Assembly (NCBI GenBank): GCA_964552395.1
Contig: CAZKGM010000001.1
Span: 186,001-250,000 of the forward strand
Source of the DNA: JAJDNH01 sp964552395
GTDB lineage: Bacteria > Acidobacteriota > Thermoanaerobaculia > Thermoanaerobaculales > Sulfomarinibacteraceae
Reading direction: 5' to 3'
Length of the DNA: 64,000 nucleotides
Shown here: positions 36,665 to 45,741 of the stretch, piece after piece
How positions within the stretch are numbered: position 1 is the first letter of the stretch
How the letters are laid out: every line of letters begins with the position of its first letter
Program-made: the position numbers and the translations under genes
Notes under the pieces: model-generated
Told to the model about the DNA's origin: nothing
Databases searched by the model: none
The model's input: the letters and a program-made list of their open reading frames with translations, nothing else

Positions 36665-37732
36665 ATGACCTTGAGCCAACGGGAGTTGACGGTACTGCGG
36701 GAGGTGATCCGCCGTCACCTTCGGCGAGGTGCGCCTGTCTCTTCGGCCGAAGTCGCCCGCTCTTCCTCCGTAACGCTGTCATCGGCCACGGTACGGTCGG
36801 TGATGGCCCAACTGGAGGAGAAGGGGCTTCTCAGACAGCCCCACACGTCGGCAGGGAGAGTCCCGACCGACCTCGGTCTGCGTGCCAACGTCGATGCGCC
36901 GGCGTCGCTCTGCAACCTGAGCGGGTCGAGACGCCGTTGGTTAGCAGGGGCAATGAACGAACGTCGGCGGCAGCTCACCGAGGGGCTTGACTGGGTGACC
37001 GGCTTGATCGCCGATGCGACTCAGGAAGCGGGTATCGCGGTTCGGCCGATGGGCGAGGCGCCCGTCCTGGAGGCAGTCTCCCTCCTTCCGTTGCCGGGAG
37101 GAGGTGCGCTCGGGGTCGTGGTGACAGCGGCTGGCACAGTCGAAAAGCGGGTGGTTGAGCTCTCCGAGCCCCTGTCGGAGGCGCATCTGCTGGAGCTGGC
37201 CAACTTCTTCAATGCGACCTTCCACGGGTTGTCGCTCGACGCGATCATCGATCTTCTCGAGGCCATGGGGAGTACCGGCACCGATGAGCTGCCGGCACAG
37301 GCGGCGTCGGCCGTTGCGTCGGTCGGCCATCAGCTCTTCCGGTTTCGCCCCGATGATGCCGAGGTTCTCCTCACCGGCACGCAGAAGTTGCTGGAGGAGC
37401 AGGAGTACGCCGCGACGGATACGGTCCGTACCGTGCTCGCGGTTTTGGAGGACCGGGCGAGGATCGCCCGCTTCATGCGACGGTTTCTCGAGGGCCGGGG
37501 GATCGGCGTTGTCATCGGCCAGGAGTCCGAGCTGACCGCACAGGCGGGCCTCGGCATGGTAGCGACCGTCTTCCTGCGCGAAGGCCGCCGCGTTGGAGCG
37601 GTCGGCGTCCTCGGCCCACGCCGGATGGACTACGCCCGTATTCTGCCGGTAGTGGAGTTCGTTGGAGAGACCCTAACGGCGATGCTTGACGAATCGGTTC
37701 AAAGTCAGGATGCTGGAGCACACTATGCATGA
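36665..37732 (+). CDS. hrcA: Heat-inducible transcription repressor HrcA
   Basis: 355 residues. N-terminal winged helix (REVIRRHLRRGAPVSSAEVAR, then TVRSVMAQLEEKGLLRQPHTSAGRVPTD), then the GAF-like sensing domain with LPLPGGGALGVVVTAAG and, near the end, MVATVFLREGRRVGAVGVLGPRRMDYARI, the HrcA signature. It represses the heat-shock operon and is usually released by GroEL depletion. First gene of the hrcA-grpE-dnaK-dnaJ operon. Confidence 0.95.
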   Translation: MTLSQRELTVLREVIRRHLRRGAPVSSAEVARSSSVTLSSATVRSVMAQLEEKGLLRQPHTSAGRVPTDLGLRANVDAPASLCNLSGSRRRWLAGAMNERRRQLTEGLDWVTGLIADATQEAGIAVRPMGEAPVLEAVSLLPLPGGGALGVVVTAAGTVEKRVVELSEPLSEAHLLELANFFNATFHGLSLDAIIDLLEAMGSTGTDELPAQAASAVASVGHQLFRFRPDDAEVLLTGTQKLLEEQEYAATDTVRTVLAVLEDRARIARFMRRFLEGRGIGVVIGQESELTAQAGLGMVATVFLREGRRVGAVGVLGPRRMDYARILPVVEFVGETLTAMLDESVQSQDAGAHYA

Positions 37733-38381
37733 CGAGGAGCGGGGCAACCAACAGATGAACGAAGTTGACGAACCGGTAGCGGCCTCAGCAGAGAAGGAGT
37801 GCGAGGAACGAGGGCTCGAGCTCGCAGAGGTGCAGAAGCCGGAGGAGAACGGCACGCAGGACCGCACCCTGCTGCAGGAAATGGACCGCCTGAAGGGGGA
37901 GGTCGACCATCTGCGGGAGCTGTATCTGAGGAAGCTGGCAGAGTTCGACAACTTCCGTAAGCGGATCGAGCGCGAGCGGGAGGAGCTGCGACGTACGGCT
38001 GCGGAGGATCTGGTCCGCGAGCTGGTGCCGGTACTCGACAACTTCGAGCGGGCGCTCCAACATGTTGACGGCGACGACGTGCTCTCAGTCCGTCAGGGGG
38101 TCGAGCTCATCTCGAAGCAGCTCTGGGATATTCTCGCGCGCCAGGGGATGGAAGTCGTCGATCCCACGGGCCAACGCTTTGATCCCGAGCTTCATGAGGC
38201 GGTGCAGCGTGTGGAGGGGGGTGGCCATCAGCCGGGGGCCGTGGTCTCGGTGCTTGCCAAGGGGTACCTGTTCGGCGGTCGTCTGGTCAGACCGGCGCTC
38301 GTCTCGGTCGCGGTGAGCCGGCCGGCTCAGCCTTCCCAGGCTCCCGGGGCCGCGGACGGAGAAGGTGAGGAACGGTCGTGA
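37725..38381 (+). CDS. grpE: Nucleotide exchange factor GrpE
   Basis: 218 residues from ATG 37725 (overlaps hrcA by 8 bp); in-frame ATGs at 37710 and 37755 are alternatives. N-terminal acidic disordered part, long coiled coil (LKGEVDHLRELYLRKLAEFDNFRKRI cut here into LAEFDNFRKRI), then the C-terminal beta domain (VDPTGQRFDPELHEAV, GAVVSVLAKGYLFGGRLVRPA). It accelerates ADP release from DnaK. Confidence 0.95.
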   Translation: MHDEERGNQQMNEVDEPVAASAEKECEERGLELAEVQKPEENGTQDRTLLQEMDRLKGEVDHLRELYLRKLAEFDNFRKRIEREREELRRTAAEDLVRELVPVLDNFERALQHVDGDDVLSVRQGVELISKQLWDILARQGMEVVDPTGQRFDPELHEAVQRVEGGGHQPGAVVSVLAKGYLFGGRLVRPALVSVAVSRPAQPSQAPGAADGEGEERS

Positions 38382-40249
38382 GCAAGATCATCGGCATCGA
38401 CCTGGGTACCACCAACTCCTGCGCGGCGGTCGTCGATGTAACCAAGCCGGTCGTGATCCCGAACCGCGAGGGGGCGCGGACAACCTCGTCGATCGTTGCC
38501 TTCACCGGTGGTGGAGAGCGTTTGGTCGGCCAGATTGCCCGCCGGCAGTCCATGACCAACCCGGGCAACACCGTCTATGCAGTCAAGCGGCTCATCGGCC
38601 GCCGGTATGCCTCCGAAGAGGTGAAGCGCGCAAGGGAGCTGGTGCCGTACAAGATTGTCGAGGCCGAGAACGGTGACGCCTACGTTGAAATCCAGGAGCG
38701 CCAGTACAGCCCACAGGAGATCGCCGCACTGGTTCTGAGAGAGATCAAGGAGTTTGCCGAGGTCTTTCTGGGCGAGGAGGTGACTCAAGCGATCATCACG
38801 GTTCCGGCCTACTTCGACGACAGCCAGCGGCAGGCGACCAAGGATGCGGGGACGATCGCCGGTCTCGAGGTGCAGCGCATCATCAACGAACCGACCGCGG
38901 CTTCCCTGGCCTACGGCATCGGTCGGGAGACGCATGAGACGATTGCTGTCTACGACCTGGGAGGCGGCACCTTCGACATTTCGATCCTGGAGATCGGCGA
39001 AGGGCTGTTCGAGGTGAAGTCCACGGCCGGCGACACGTTCCTGGGTGGCGAGGACTTCGACCAGCGCGTGATGGAGTTTCTGCTGAAGCGGTTCAATCAG
39101 GACACCGGGATCGACCTGTCCGGCGATACGATGGCTATGCAGCGGATCAAGGAGGCGGCCGAGGCTGCCAAGTGTGAGCTGTCGACAAGTGAAGTGGCCG
39201 AGGTCTCACTCCCGTTCATCGCGGCTGATCACACAGGTCCTAAGCACCTGCAGGTCCGACTCACACGCAGCGAGCTCGAGGAGCTGGTGCGTAGCCTGGT
39301 GGAGGGGACTCTCGGCCCATGCAAGAACGCTCTCGAAGCCGCCCGGCTCGAGCCTGGCGATATCGACCAAGTGATCCTGGTCGGCGGCCAGACCAGGATG
39401 CCCCTGGTCATCGAGACGGTCGCCGAGTTTTTCGGCCGGGAGCCGTGTCAGGACATCAACCCGGACGAGGTCGTTGGCATTGGTGCCGCCATCCAGGCTG
39501 GGATTCTGCAAGGCGAGGTCAAGGACCTGATTCTGCTCGATGTGACACCGCTGTCTCTCGGTATCGAGACCCACGGTGGTCTCTTCACGAAAATCATCGA
39601 GCGCAACTCCACGATCCCGACCAAGAAGTCGATGGTCTTCACGACGGTTGCCGATAACCAGACGACCGTCGAGGTGCACGTGCTCCAGGGTGAGCGCGGA
39701 CTGGCCGGAGAGAACCGATCGCTCGGACGGTTCGACCTTGTCGGCGTTCCACCGGCGCCGCGCGGAGTGCCTCAGATCGAGGTGACTTTCTCGATCGATT
39801 CGAACGGGATCGTCCATGTGTCGGCGCGCGACCTTGCCACCGGCAAGGAGCAGGGGATCGAGGTCAACCCGGCGGGAGGGCTATCGCGAGCCGAGATCGA
39901 CGCGCTGATTGCCGAGGCCGACAAGTACCGTCAGGATGACCAGCACCGGAGGGACGTCCGACAGCTCCAGAACAGGCTGGAAGGGCTCCTCTACACCAAC
40001 GAACGCGTGGTCAGGGAGTTCGGGGGCAGCCTCAGCAATGAGGACAGGGACCAGGTCAGGTCGACCCTGAACCGCGCCAAGAAAGCACTGACAAGCGAGG
40101 ATCGCTCGGTTCTCGAGGAGGCGATCCTCGCCGTCCAGGAGGCGGCTCAGATCCTCGCGCAGGTGATCATGTACAACCCGATGGCCGCCTTTGGCAGCCA
40201 CATGCAAGGTGGCGGCCCGGGGAGCGAAGACTCGTCCGAGGAGGAGTGA
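38378..40249 (+). CDS. dnaK: Chaperone DnaK (Hsp70)
   Basis: 623 residues; GTG start overlaps the grpE stop as GTGA. IIGIDLGTTNSCAAVVD, VPAYFDDSQRQATKDAG, AVYDLGGGTFDIS and VILVGGQTRMPLV are the nucleotide-binding signatures. The substrate domain and the C-terminal acidic end (GGGPGSEDSSEEE) follow. ATP-dependent folding chaperone, partner of the GrpE and DnaJ encoded next to it. Confidence 0.97.
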   Translation: MSKIIGIDLGTTNSCAAVVDVTKPVVIPNREGARTTSSIVAFTGGGERLVGQIARRQSMTNPGNTVYAVKRLIGRRYASEEVKRARELVPYKIVEAENGDAYVEIQERQYSPQEIAALVLREIKEFAEVFLGEEVTQAIITVPAYFDDSQRQATKDAGTIAGLEVQRIINEPTAASLAYGIGRETHETIAVYDLGGGTFDISILEIGEGLFEVKSTAGDTFLGGEDFDQRVMEFLLKRFNQDTGIDLSGDTMAMQRIKEAAEAAKCELSTSEVAEVSLPFIAADHTGPKHLQVRLTRSELEELVRSLVEGTLGPCKNALEAARLEPGDIDQVILVGGQTRMPLVIETVAEFFGREPCQDINPDEVVGIGAAIQAGILQGEVKDLILLDVTPLSLGIETHGGLFTKIIERNSTIPTKKSMVFTTVADNQTTVEVHVLQGERGLAGENRSLGRFDLVGVPPAPRGVPQIEVTFSIDSNGIVHVSARDLATGKEQGIEVNPAGGLSRAEIDALIAEADKYRQDDQHRRDVRQLQNRLEGLLYTNERVVREFGGSLSNEDRDQVRSTLNRAKKALTSEDRSVLEEAILAVQEAAQILAQVIMYNPMAAFGSHMQGGGPGSEDSSEEE

Positions 40250-40258
40250 GCGACCGAC

Positions 40259-41395
40259 ATGGCGACGGGAACGAAGAGAGACTACTACGACGTGCTGGAG
40301 GTGAGCCGCGAGGCCGGGGTCGATCAGATCAAGAAGGCCTACCGCCAGCTCGCAGTTCAATATCACCCGGACAAGAACCCGGGCAACCCGGAAGCCGAGG
40401 AGCGGTTCAAAGAGGCCTCGGAGGCCTACGCCGTTCTGTCCGATCCCGAGAAGAGGGCGCGCTACGATCGTTTCGGTCACCAGGGACTCGGCGGCGAGGG
40501 TTTCACCGGATTCGACTCCGAGGTGTTCGTGGACTTTGCGGACATTCTAGGCGACCTGTTCGGACTCGGAGACCTGTTCGGCACCCGCAGGCGCTCCGAT
40601 CCCTCACGGCCGCGACGCGGCAGCGACCTTCGGTACACGATGAATGTGACCCTCGAGGAGGCCGCGACGGGCATCGAAAGAAAGATCCGCGTGCCTCGCC
40701 TGGAGGGCTGCCGGACCTGCTCGGGCTCCGGTGTCGAGCCTGGGACGTCTCCAGAAACCTGCCCGGCCTGCGGCGGGAGGGGACAGGTGGCGTTTCGGCG
40801 GGGGTTCTTGACCGTGGCGCAGACCTGCTCGCGCTGTGGCGGTCGCGGCAAGGTCATTCAGCATCCATGCAAGGGGTGTGGCGGTCGCGGCCGTGTCGAG
40901 CGAGAGGTTACGCTGGAGGTTCGCGTGCCGCCGGGTGTGGACAGCGGTGTTCGGCTTCGCCTCAACGGGGAAGGGGAGGCCGGGGTTCTGGGAGGCCGCT
41001 CCGGTGACCTCTACGTCGTTGTTGCCGTTGAACCGCATGAGGTGTTCGAGCGCCAGGGCACAGACCTTCACCTGGTGCGTCAGATCTCGGTCTTCCAGGC
41101 CCTTCTCGGCGATCGCACAACACTGGCCACAGCTCTCGGTGAGGAGAAAGAGCTTGAGATTCCGGCTGGCGCCCAACCGGGACAGGTCGTACGACTCCGT
41201 GGAATGGGGATGCCGCAGCTCAACTCGCGAGCGCGGGGAGATCTTTACGTTCACCTCGATGTCAGGATCCCGACCTCGTTGTCAGCGGAGCAGCACGGCC
41301 TCATCGAGCGCGCGGCAGAGCTCGCCGGGGATGATCTGGCACCGGATGAGAGCTTTCTGCAGCGGCTCAAGAGAAAGCTCGCGAACGAGGGTTGA
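40259..41395 (+). CDS. dnaJ: Co-chaperone DnaJ (Hsp40)
   Basis: 378 residues. J domain with the HPD motif in YHPDKNPGN, a G/F stretch (FGHQGLGGEGFTGFD), four zinc motifs CRTCSGSG, CPACGGRG, CSRCGGRG and CKGCGGRG, and the client-binding C-terminal beta domains. It stimulates the DnaK ATPase and delivers clients. Separated from dnaK by 9 bp. Segment order is that of type I DnaJ. Confidence 0.96.
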   Translation: MATGTKRDYYDVLEVSREAGVDQIKKAYRQLAVQYHPDKNPGNPEAEERFKEASEAYAVLSDPEKRARYDRFGHQGLGGEGFTGFDSEVFVDFADILGDLFGLGDLFGTRRRSDPSRPRRGSDLRYTMNVTLEEAATGIERKIRVPRLEGCRTCSGSGVEPGTSPETCPACGGRGQVAFRRGFLTVAQTCSRCGGRGKVIQHPCKGCGGRGRVEREVTLEVRVPPGVDSGVRLRLNGEGEAGVLGGRSGDLYVVVAVEPHEVFERQGTDLHLVRQISVFQALLGDRTTLATALGEEKELEIPAGAQPGQVVRLRGMGMPQLNSRARGDLYVHLDVRIPTSLSAEQHGLIERAAELAGDDLAPDESFLQRLKRKLANEG

Positions 41396-42241
41396 GTGGC
41401 CTACATCGCGGTGAGGTGTGCGCTGCCGGAGGGTCGCGACGATGACCTCGCGGAGGCTCTGAGTGAGTACCCGGTTTTGGGCGCGCACATCCAGAGCCTC
41501 GGCCCCGGTTTGGCCTCAGCGGTCGTTTATGCCTCCGCGTCAGAAGCTGAACGCATAAAAGGTCTTACGCAGGCACTGGTCCGCCTGGGTGGAACCGATG
41601 TCACCGTCGATAGCCTCGCTGAGCGTGACTGGCTGGACGAGTATCGCAGGACGGCTCGGCCGTTCGCGGTGGGGGCTCGCTGGTGGGTCGAGCCGGATCC
41701 CGGCTCGACCTCGTCACCTCCGGGAGGGCGGGTGGCGCTCGTGATCGAACCGTCCGCCGCGTTCGGTTCAGGCTCCCATGAGTCAACACAGCTGGTGCTT
41801 CTCCGGCTGGAGGGCCTCAACCTCGAAGGCCGGCTGGTACTCGACGTCGGGACCGGCTCGGGCATTCTGGCCGTCGCCTCTTGCCGGCTCGGGGCCGAGC
41901 GCGTGATCGGCATCGATCTCGATCCGCGGGCGGTGTTCGTTGCACGGCGGACGCTGTACGCGCAGGTGCCCCCCGTCTCCGTTCCACTCGTCGTCGGCAG
42001 CCTCGATACCATCGGCCGTGGTGCCTTTGACGTCGTGCTGTGCAACATGCTCTGGGAGGCGTTGCAGGCTCTCCTGCCGGATCTCGGACGGCTGCTGGCG
42101 CCGGACGGAGTCCTGGTCCTGTCCGGGTTCCTGGGAGCGGATGAGGAGAGTGTTCGTGCCTGCCTGACCCACGTCGGTCTCGTTGCCGGTGGTCGGCGCG
42201 AGCTCGGCGAGTGGCTGTCTGTTGAGGTGCGGCATGGGTGA
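41396..42241 (+). CDS. prmA: Ribosomal protein L11 methyltransferase PrmA
   Basis: 281 residues; GTG start directly follows the dnaJ stop. The SAM domain has VLDVGTGSGILAVASCRLGA (motif I region), GIDLDPRAV, and VLCNML in the catalytic segment; PSAAFGSGSHESTQL is the PrmA hallmark (AFGTGxH in most). N-terminal L11-binding domain is shortened compared with E. coli (293 aa). Methylates L11 lysines in the cytosol. Common neighbour of dnaJ. Confidence 0.92.
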   Translation: MAYIAVRCALPEGRDDDLAEALSEYPVLGAHIQSLGPGLASAVVYASASEAERIKGLTQALVRLGGTDVTVDSLAERDWLDEYRRTARPFAVGARWWVEPDPGSTSSPPGGRVALVIEPSAAFGSGSHESTQLVLLRLEGLNLEGRLVLDVGTGSGILAVASCRLGAERVIGIDLDPRAVFVARRTLYAQVPPVSVPLVVGSLDTIGRGAFDVVLCNMLWEALQALLPDLGRLLAPDGVLVLSGFLGADEESVRACLTHVGLVAGGRRELGEWLSVEVRHG

Positions 42242-42953
42242 GCGCTGGGCCCTGGTCGATTCCGGTCTGCTGACGGGCCAGGGAATGGTCAGGCTGGAGG
42301 GGGAGGAAGCGCGCCATCTGACGGCAGTCCTGCGCTGCCGTACAGGTGATGCCGTCGTGCTGACGGACGCGGCGGGGCTCATGGCTTTCGGGACGGTTAT
42401 GGCGGCTCAGAGAGGTTCGGTGGACGTCGAGGTGACCGCCCTCGAACGGTGCCCCCGGCCGACCTGGGGGGTCAGCTTGGGGCTGGCGGTTCTTCATACC
42501 CAGGCGATGGACTGGGCTGTGCAGAAAGCGGTGGAAGTGGGTGTGGTGGAGCTGGTGCCTGTTGTGGCGGAGCGCTCCCAACTCTCGCGCGAGGTGGCCG
42601 GCGCCAGGCTTGGGCACTGGAGGAAGGTGGCGCTCCAGGCTCTGAAGCAATGCCGACGGGCGTGGGCGATGCGGGTCGGGGAACCGGTTTCGCTCCCCGG
42701 GCTCGTGTCACGAGCCCCGCAGGGCGAAGGTCTGGTGGCGGATCCGAGCGGCGCTCCCGTTGCCCTGCTCAAGGTGCCGGCGAGTCCGCTGCTTTTCATC
42801 GGGCCTGAAGGAGGTCTGAGCCCGGACGAGAAGCGTTCGTTGGCGGACGCAGGGTGGAGGGGAGTCTCCCTGGGGCCGCATGTCCTCCGCGCCGAGACCG
42901 CGGTTGTGGTCGGCGCGGCCGTGCTGAAAGCCTGCCGGGACCGGCATGGCTGA
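42234..42953 (+). CDS. rsmE: 16S rRNA m3U1498 methyltransferase RsmE
   Basis: 239 residues from ATG 42234, overlapping prmA by 8 bp with GAGGTG before it. SPOUT fold with knot segments: LLFIGPEGGLSPDE and VLRAETAVVVGAA are the RsmE signatures. N-terminal PUA-like region begins VRLEGEEARHLTAVLR. It methylates U1498 in 16S rRNA. Part of the chaperone/translation operon. Confidence 0.93.
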   Translation: MGERWALVDSGLLTGQGMVRLEGEEARHLTAVLRCRTGDAVVLTDAAGLMAFGTVMAAQRGSVDVEVTALERCPRPTWGVSLGLAVLHTQAMDWAVQKAVEVGVVELVPVVAERSQLSREVAGARLGHWRKVALQALKQCRRAWAMRVGEPVSLPGLVSRAPQGEGLVADPSGAPVALLKVPASPLLFIGPEGGLSPDEKRSLADAGWRGVSLGPHVLRAETAVVVGAAVLKACRDRHG

Positions 42954-43006
42954 GAGTTGCCGACAGCAGCGTGGCTTCCCGAATCAGGACGCCGGAGGCA
43001 GGTGAC

Positions 43007-43819
43007 GTGGAGCAGACACCATCCCCGTTCCTGGTGGACTCGCATGCCCACATTACGATGTTTCCGCACGCTGAGCTGCCGGCAGTACTCGAGCGAGCAG
43101 CCGCCGCAGGGGTGTTGGGCGTGGTCGTGCCGGCGACGGGCGCTTCCGACCTCGACGCCACGATCTCGTTGGGCACTGAGTTCCCGGGCCGAATCGTCGT
43201 CGCTGCCGGCGTACACCCACATGAGGCGAGCTCACTGGATGCGGCGCTGAAACGCCGCCTCCAGCACTGCCTGGCGGAAGGCGTGGTCCTAGCCGTGGGC
43301 GAGGTAGGTCTCGACTACCATTACATGAGCTCGCCGCGGGAAGATCAGCTGAAGACACTCGACTGGCAGCTGGATCTGGCTGCCTCGGCCGGACTGCCGG
43401 TTATTCTGCACAACCGTGAGTCGTGGGCCGATCTGGAGCGGGTCCTGCTGGCACGAAACGGGACGTTGAGGGGTGTCTGTCACTCGTTTGCCGAGGGTGT
43501 TGAAGCGGCGGCAACAGTCGTAGAGCTCGGGCTCAAGGTCGGGATCTCGGGGATGGTGACGTTCAAGAGGGCGGAGAATATCCGCACCATGGTGCGCAGC
43601 TTACGGCCCGAGAACCTCCTCGTTGAGACCGACAGTCCGTATCTCGCTCCGACTCCGTACCGCGGCAAGTGCAATGAGCCGGCCTACGTCGTCGAGACGG
43701 GGCGCCGAGTGGCGTATGAGCTCGGTTGCACCTTCGACGAGATCGCGCGGGCTACAGTCGCCAACGTGCGGTCCCTTTTTGCCGTAGGAGACGCCTGGCC
43801 GGCAGCCAGCTGCGGTTAG
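43007..43819 (+). CDS. tatD: TatD family metal-dependent hydrolase
   Basis: 270 residues; GTG at 43007 with GGAGG 8 nt upstream. TIM-barrel amidohydrolase metal set: LVDSHAHITM, AVGEVGLDYHY (Glu), ILHNRESWADL (His), VCHSFAEG (His) and LLVETDSPYLAPTPYRG (Asp). TatD proteins are 3'-5' exonucleases or related nucleases. Last gene of the chaperone operon. Confidence 0.92.
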   Translation: MEQTPSPFLVDSHAHITMFPHAELPAVLERAAAAGVLGVVVPATGASDLDATISLGTEFPGRIVVAAGVHPHEASSLDAALKRRLQHCLAEGVVLAVGEVGLDYHYMSSPREDQLKTLDWQLDLAASAGLPVILHNRESWADLERVLLARNGTLRGVCHSFAEGVEAAATVVELGLKVGISGMVTFKRAENIRTMVRSLRPENLLVETDSPYLAPTPYRGKCNEPAYVVETGRRVAYELGCTFDEIARATVANVRSLFAVGDAWPAASCG

Positions 43820-43990
43820 CGGGCACCCCGGCCACGTAAGGCGAAGTGCGGGAGGTGCCCTTCGTGGCGGCGTTTGCGAAGGACGGGTGCGGAGGTGTGC
43901 CTGGCGGCACAGCAGGTGCGCGGCGGCGACAAGACGTGGCCCGCGCCCGCTCACTGCGCGCTGCAACCGCGTGGCGGAGAGAAAAGCAGG

Positions 43991-44374
43991 CTAACGCTGA
44001 GGCCGTCGACCGCGCTTGCGCTGGACCGACTTGACCGAAATGAGCATCATGCCATCACGGTCGTCATAGGCGACGTCGAAGCGCTGTGGACGCGGCAGAG
44101 AGATGGCGCAACTGTCGAAGAAGTAGGGTGATTTCAGACTCACCGACCGCCTCCGTCGGGACAGCGGCAACGCCCCATCTTCGTTTCCGTTGTTTGTCGG
44201 TTTGACTCCAACGAGCTTGCGGCCCTTGTCAAAGAAAAGCACCGCATGAGAGCTCTTGTCGAGTCTGAATGCCTCCACTGCGGCCGCGTCGAAGGAGACC
44301 AGACCGCTCGGCCGGATTGTGGCCTTCGGGCGAGCGGCGACGATCTTCGGTGGGATGAATCGCTCAAATGCCAT
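43991..44374 (-). CDS. Small conserved-looking protein, unknown
   Basis: 127 residues. ATG 44374 with a strong GGAGGTG. Sequence starts MAFERFIPPKIVAARPKATI, then SGLVSFDAAAVEAFRLDK, VLFFDKGRKLVGVKPTNN and ends in a basic run of Arg/Lys. It resembles small single-domain proteins I have seen in diverse bacteria but cannot name; the central part is two-layered beta with a Lys/Arg-rich tail suited to nucleic-acid binding. Has its own promoter (TTGACT-N17-TAAAAT). Confidence 0.7.
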   Translation of the reverse strand: MAFERFIPPKIVAARPKATIRPSGLVSFDAAAVEAFRLDKSSHAVLFFDKGRKLVGVKPTNNGNEDGALPLSRRRRSVSLKSPYFFDSCAISLPRPQRFDVAYDDRDGMMLISVKSVQRKRGRRPQR

Positions 44375-44400
44375 GTTTCACCTCCGTCTGGTAACATTGA

Positions 44401-44429
44401 ATTTTATTTGAAGAACCATCTCAAGTCAA
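44401..44429 (-). promoter_or_regulatory. Sigma-70-type promoter for the small minus-strand gene
   Basis: On the minus strand TTGACT (44429-44424), 17 bp, TAAAAT (44406-44401). Good match to the consensus, with the ATG at 44374 about 20 nt after the expected start. The region is AT-rich compared with its surroundings. Confidence 0.65.
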
Positions 44430-44471
44430 CTCCAGATGATGCCTGAGTTGTTCGGCGAGTTTCTCGAGATC

Positions 44472-44489
44472 TGTGCACGAGAGTGCACA
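44472..44489. promoter_or_regulatory. Inverted repeat between divergent genes
   Basis: TGTGCAC-GAGA-GTGCACA, 7-bp arms, lies between the promoter for the small minus gene and the alr promoter. It could be an operator for either. A further palindrome TCTCGAGA is at 44462-44469. Confidence 0.35.
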
Positions 44490-44539
44490 TCCCGTTCACT
44501 AGACTTTGTTCGATTCCACGCGGCCTGCGAGCTCCAACT

Positions 44540-44570
44540 TTGACCTCTGGAATCAGCCACGTGTTAGACT
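44540..44570 (+). promoter_or_regulatory. Promoter before alr
   Basis: TTGACC (44540-44545), 19 bp, TAGACT (44565-44570), then 10 nt to the ATG. The spacing is long for sigma-70. Leader only a few nt. Confidence 0.4.
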
Positions 44571-44580
44571 GCACCCTGGA

Positions 44581-45741
44581 ATGGCAGAGACCGTGCGCGA
44601 GAGTCAGTGGATCGAGCTCGACGAGGCCGCGCTGCGCCGGAACCTCGGTGTCTTCAGGCGGGTGCTCGGGGCCGGCGTGCAAGTTGCGGCGGTGGTCAAG
44701 GCGAACGCCTACGGCCACGGCCTAGCCGAGATTGCCCCGGTGGCGGCGACATGCGCTGACTGGTTGGCCGTGCACTCGGCCGGAGAGGCCCGCGACCTTC
44801 GTCAACTGGGCTTGGATCTGCCCGTTCTCGTGATGGGGTTTGTGCCGCCGGCCGACCTTGAAGGGCTGGACCCTGAAACTCATATTCTGGCATCCACCCA
44901 GGAGACGCTCGGCTGGATCGGCGAGCTCCGGCGGCGATCCGGTCTCGCACTGCCGGTCCACCTCAAGATTGAGACGGGGACCAACCGGCAGGGACTGCGG
45001 CTGGAGGACCTTGCCGCCGCCTGTCATGTCGCGGCCCGTCAGGGCGTGAAGATCGTCGGCGCGGCCACTCACTTTGCGAACATCGAGGATACGCTCGAGC
45101 ACGGCTATGCCCGGCGGCAGCTCGAGGAGTTCCGGAGGGCGATCGATCTCCTCTCGAGCGAGCTCGGGGAACCTCCGCCCCACGTCCATGCGGCGTGCTC
45201 GGCGGCGGCGCTCCTATTCCGTGAGGCCGACTTCTCGATGGTGCGCGTCGGCATCTCGGCTTACGGCCACTGGCCGTCCCGGGAGACTCGGCTGTCCTGG
45301 ATACTCGAACACGGACCAAACGGCGTCGGCCTGACGCCGGTACTGTCGTGGAAGGCAAGGGTCGGACAGCTCAAGCGTGTCCCGAGGGGCGAGACGGTCG
45401 GTTACGGACGCACCTGGCAGGCCCTTCGCCCGACGGTGCTTGCAGTTCTTCCGGTTGGGTATGCCGATGGCTACCCGCGTGTCCTGGGGAACCGGGCCCG
45501 GGTTCTGGTCAGAGGTGTGCCGGCGCCGGTGGTAGGACGTGTGTGCATGAACATCACGTTGGTTGACGTGACCGATGTGCCCGGTGTTGCCGTTGGGGAC
45601 GAGGTGGTGCTGTTGGGTTCGAGTGGAGAAGCGTCGGTGTCCGCTGAGGAGCTGGCGGAGCTGGCGGGGACAATCAACTACGAAGTCCTCTCCCGCTTGT
45701 CTCCGCAGATTCCGAGGCGCCTCATCCACGATCGCTCATGA
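44581..45741 (+). CDS. alr: Alanine racemase
   Basis: 386 residues from ATG 44581. Fold type III PLP enzyme: K40 in VVKANAYGHG binds PLP, Y275 in VGYGRTW is the catalytic Tyr of the other face, and VGRVCMNITLVDVTD is the C-terminal domain marker. It makes D-alanine for peptidoglycan. GT2 gene follows with an ATGA overlap. Short-leader promoter just upstream. Confidence 0.95.
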   Translation: MAETVRESQWIELDEAALRRNLGVFRRVLGAGVQVAAVVKANAYGHGLAEIAPVAATCADWLAVHSAGEARDLRQLGLDLPVLVMGFVPPADLEGLDPETHILASTQETLGWIGELRRRSGLALPVHLKIETGTNRQGLRLEDLAAACHVAARQGVKIVGAATHFANIEDTLEHGYARRQLEEFRRAIDLLSSELGEPPPHVHAACSAAALLFREADFSMVRVGISAYGHWPSRETRLSWILEHGPNGVGLTPVLSWKARVGQLKRVPRGETVGYGRTWQALRPTVLAVLPVGYADGYPRVLGNRARVLVRGVPAPVVGRVCMNITLVDVTDVPGVAVGDEVVLLGSSGEASVSAEELAELAGTINYEVLSRLSPQIPRRLIHDRS

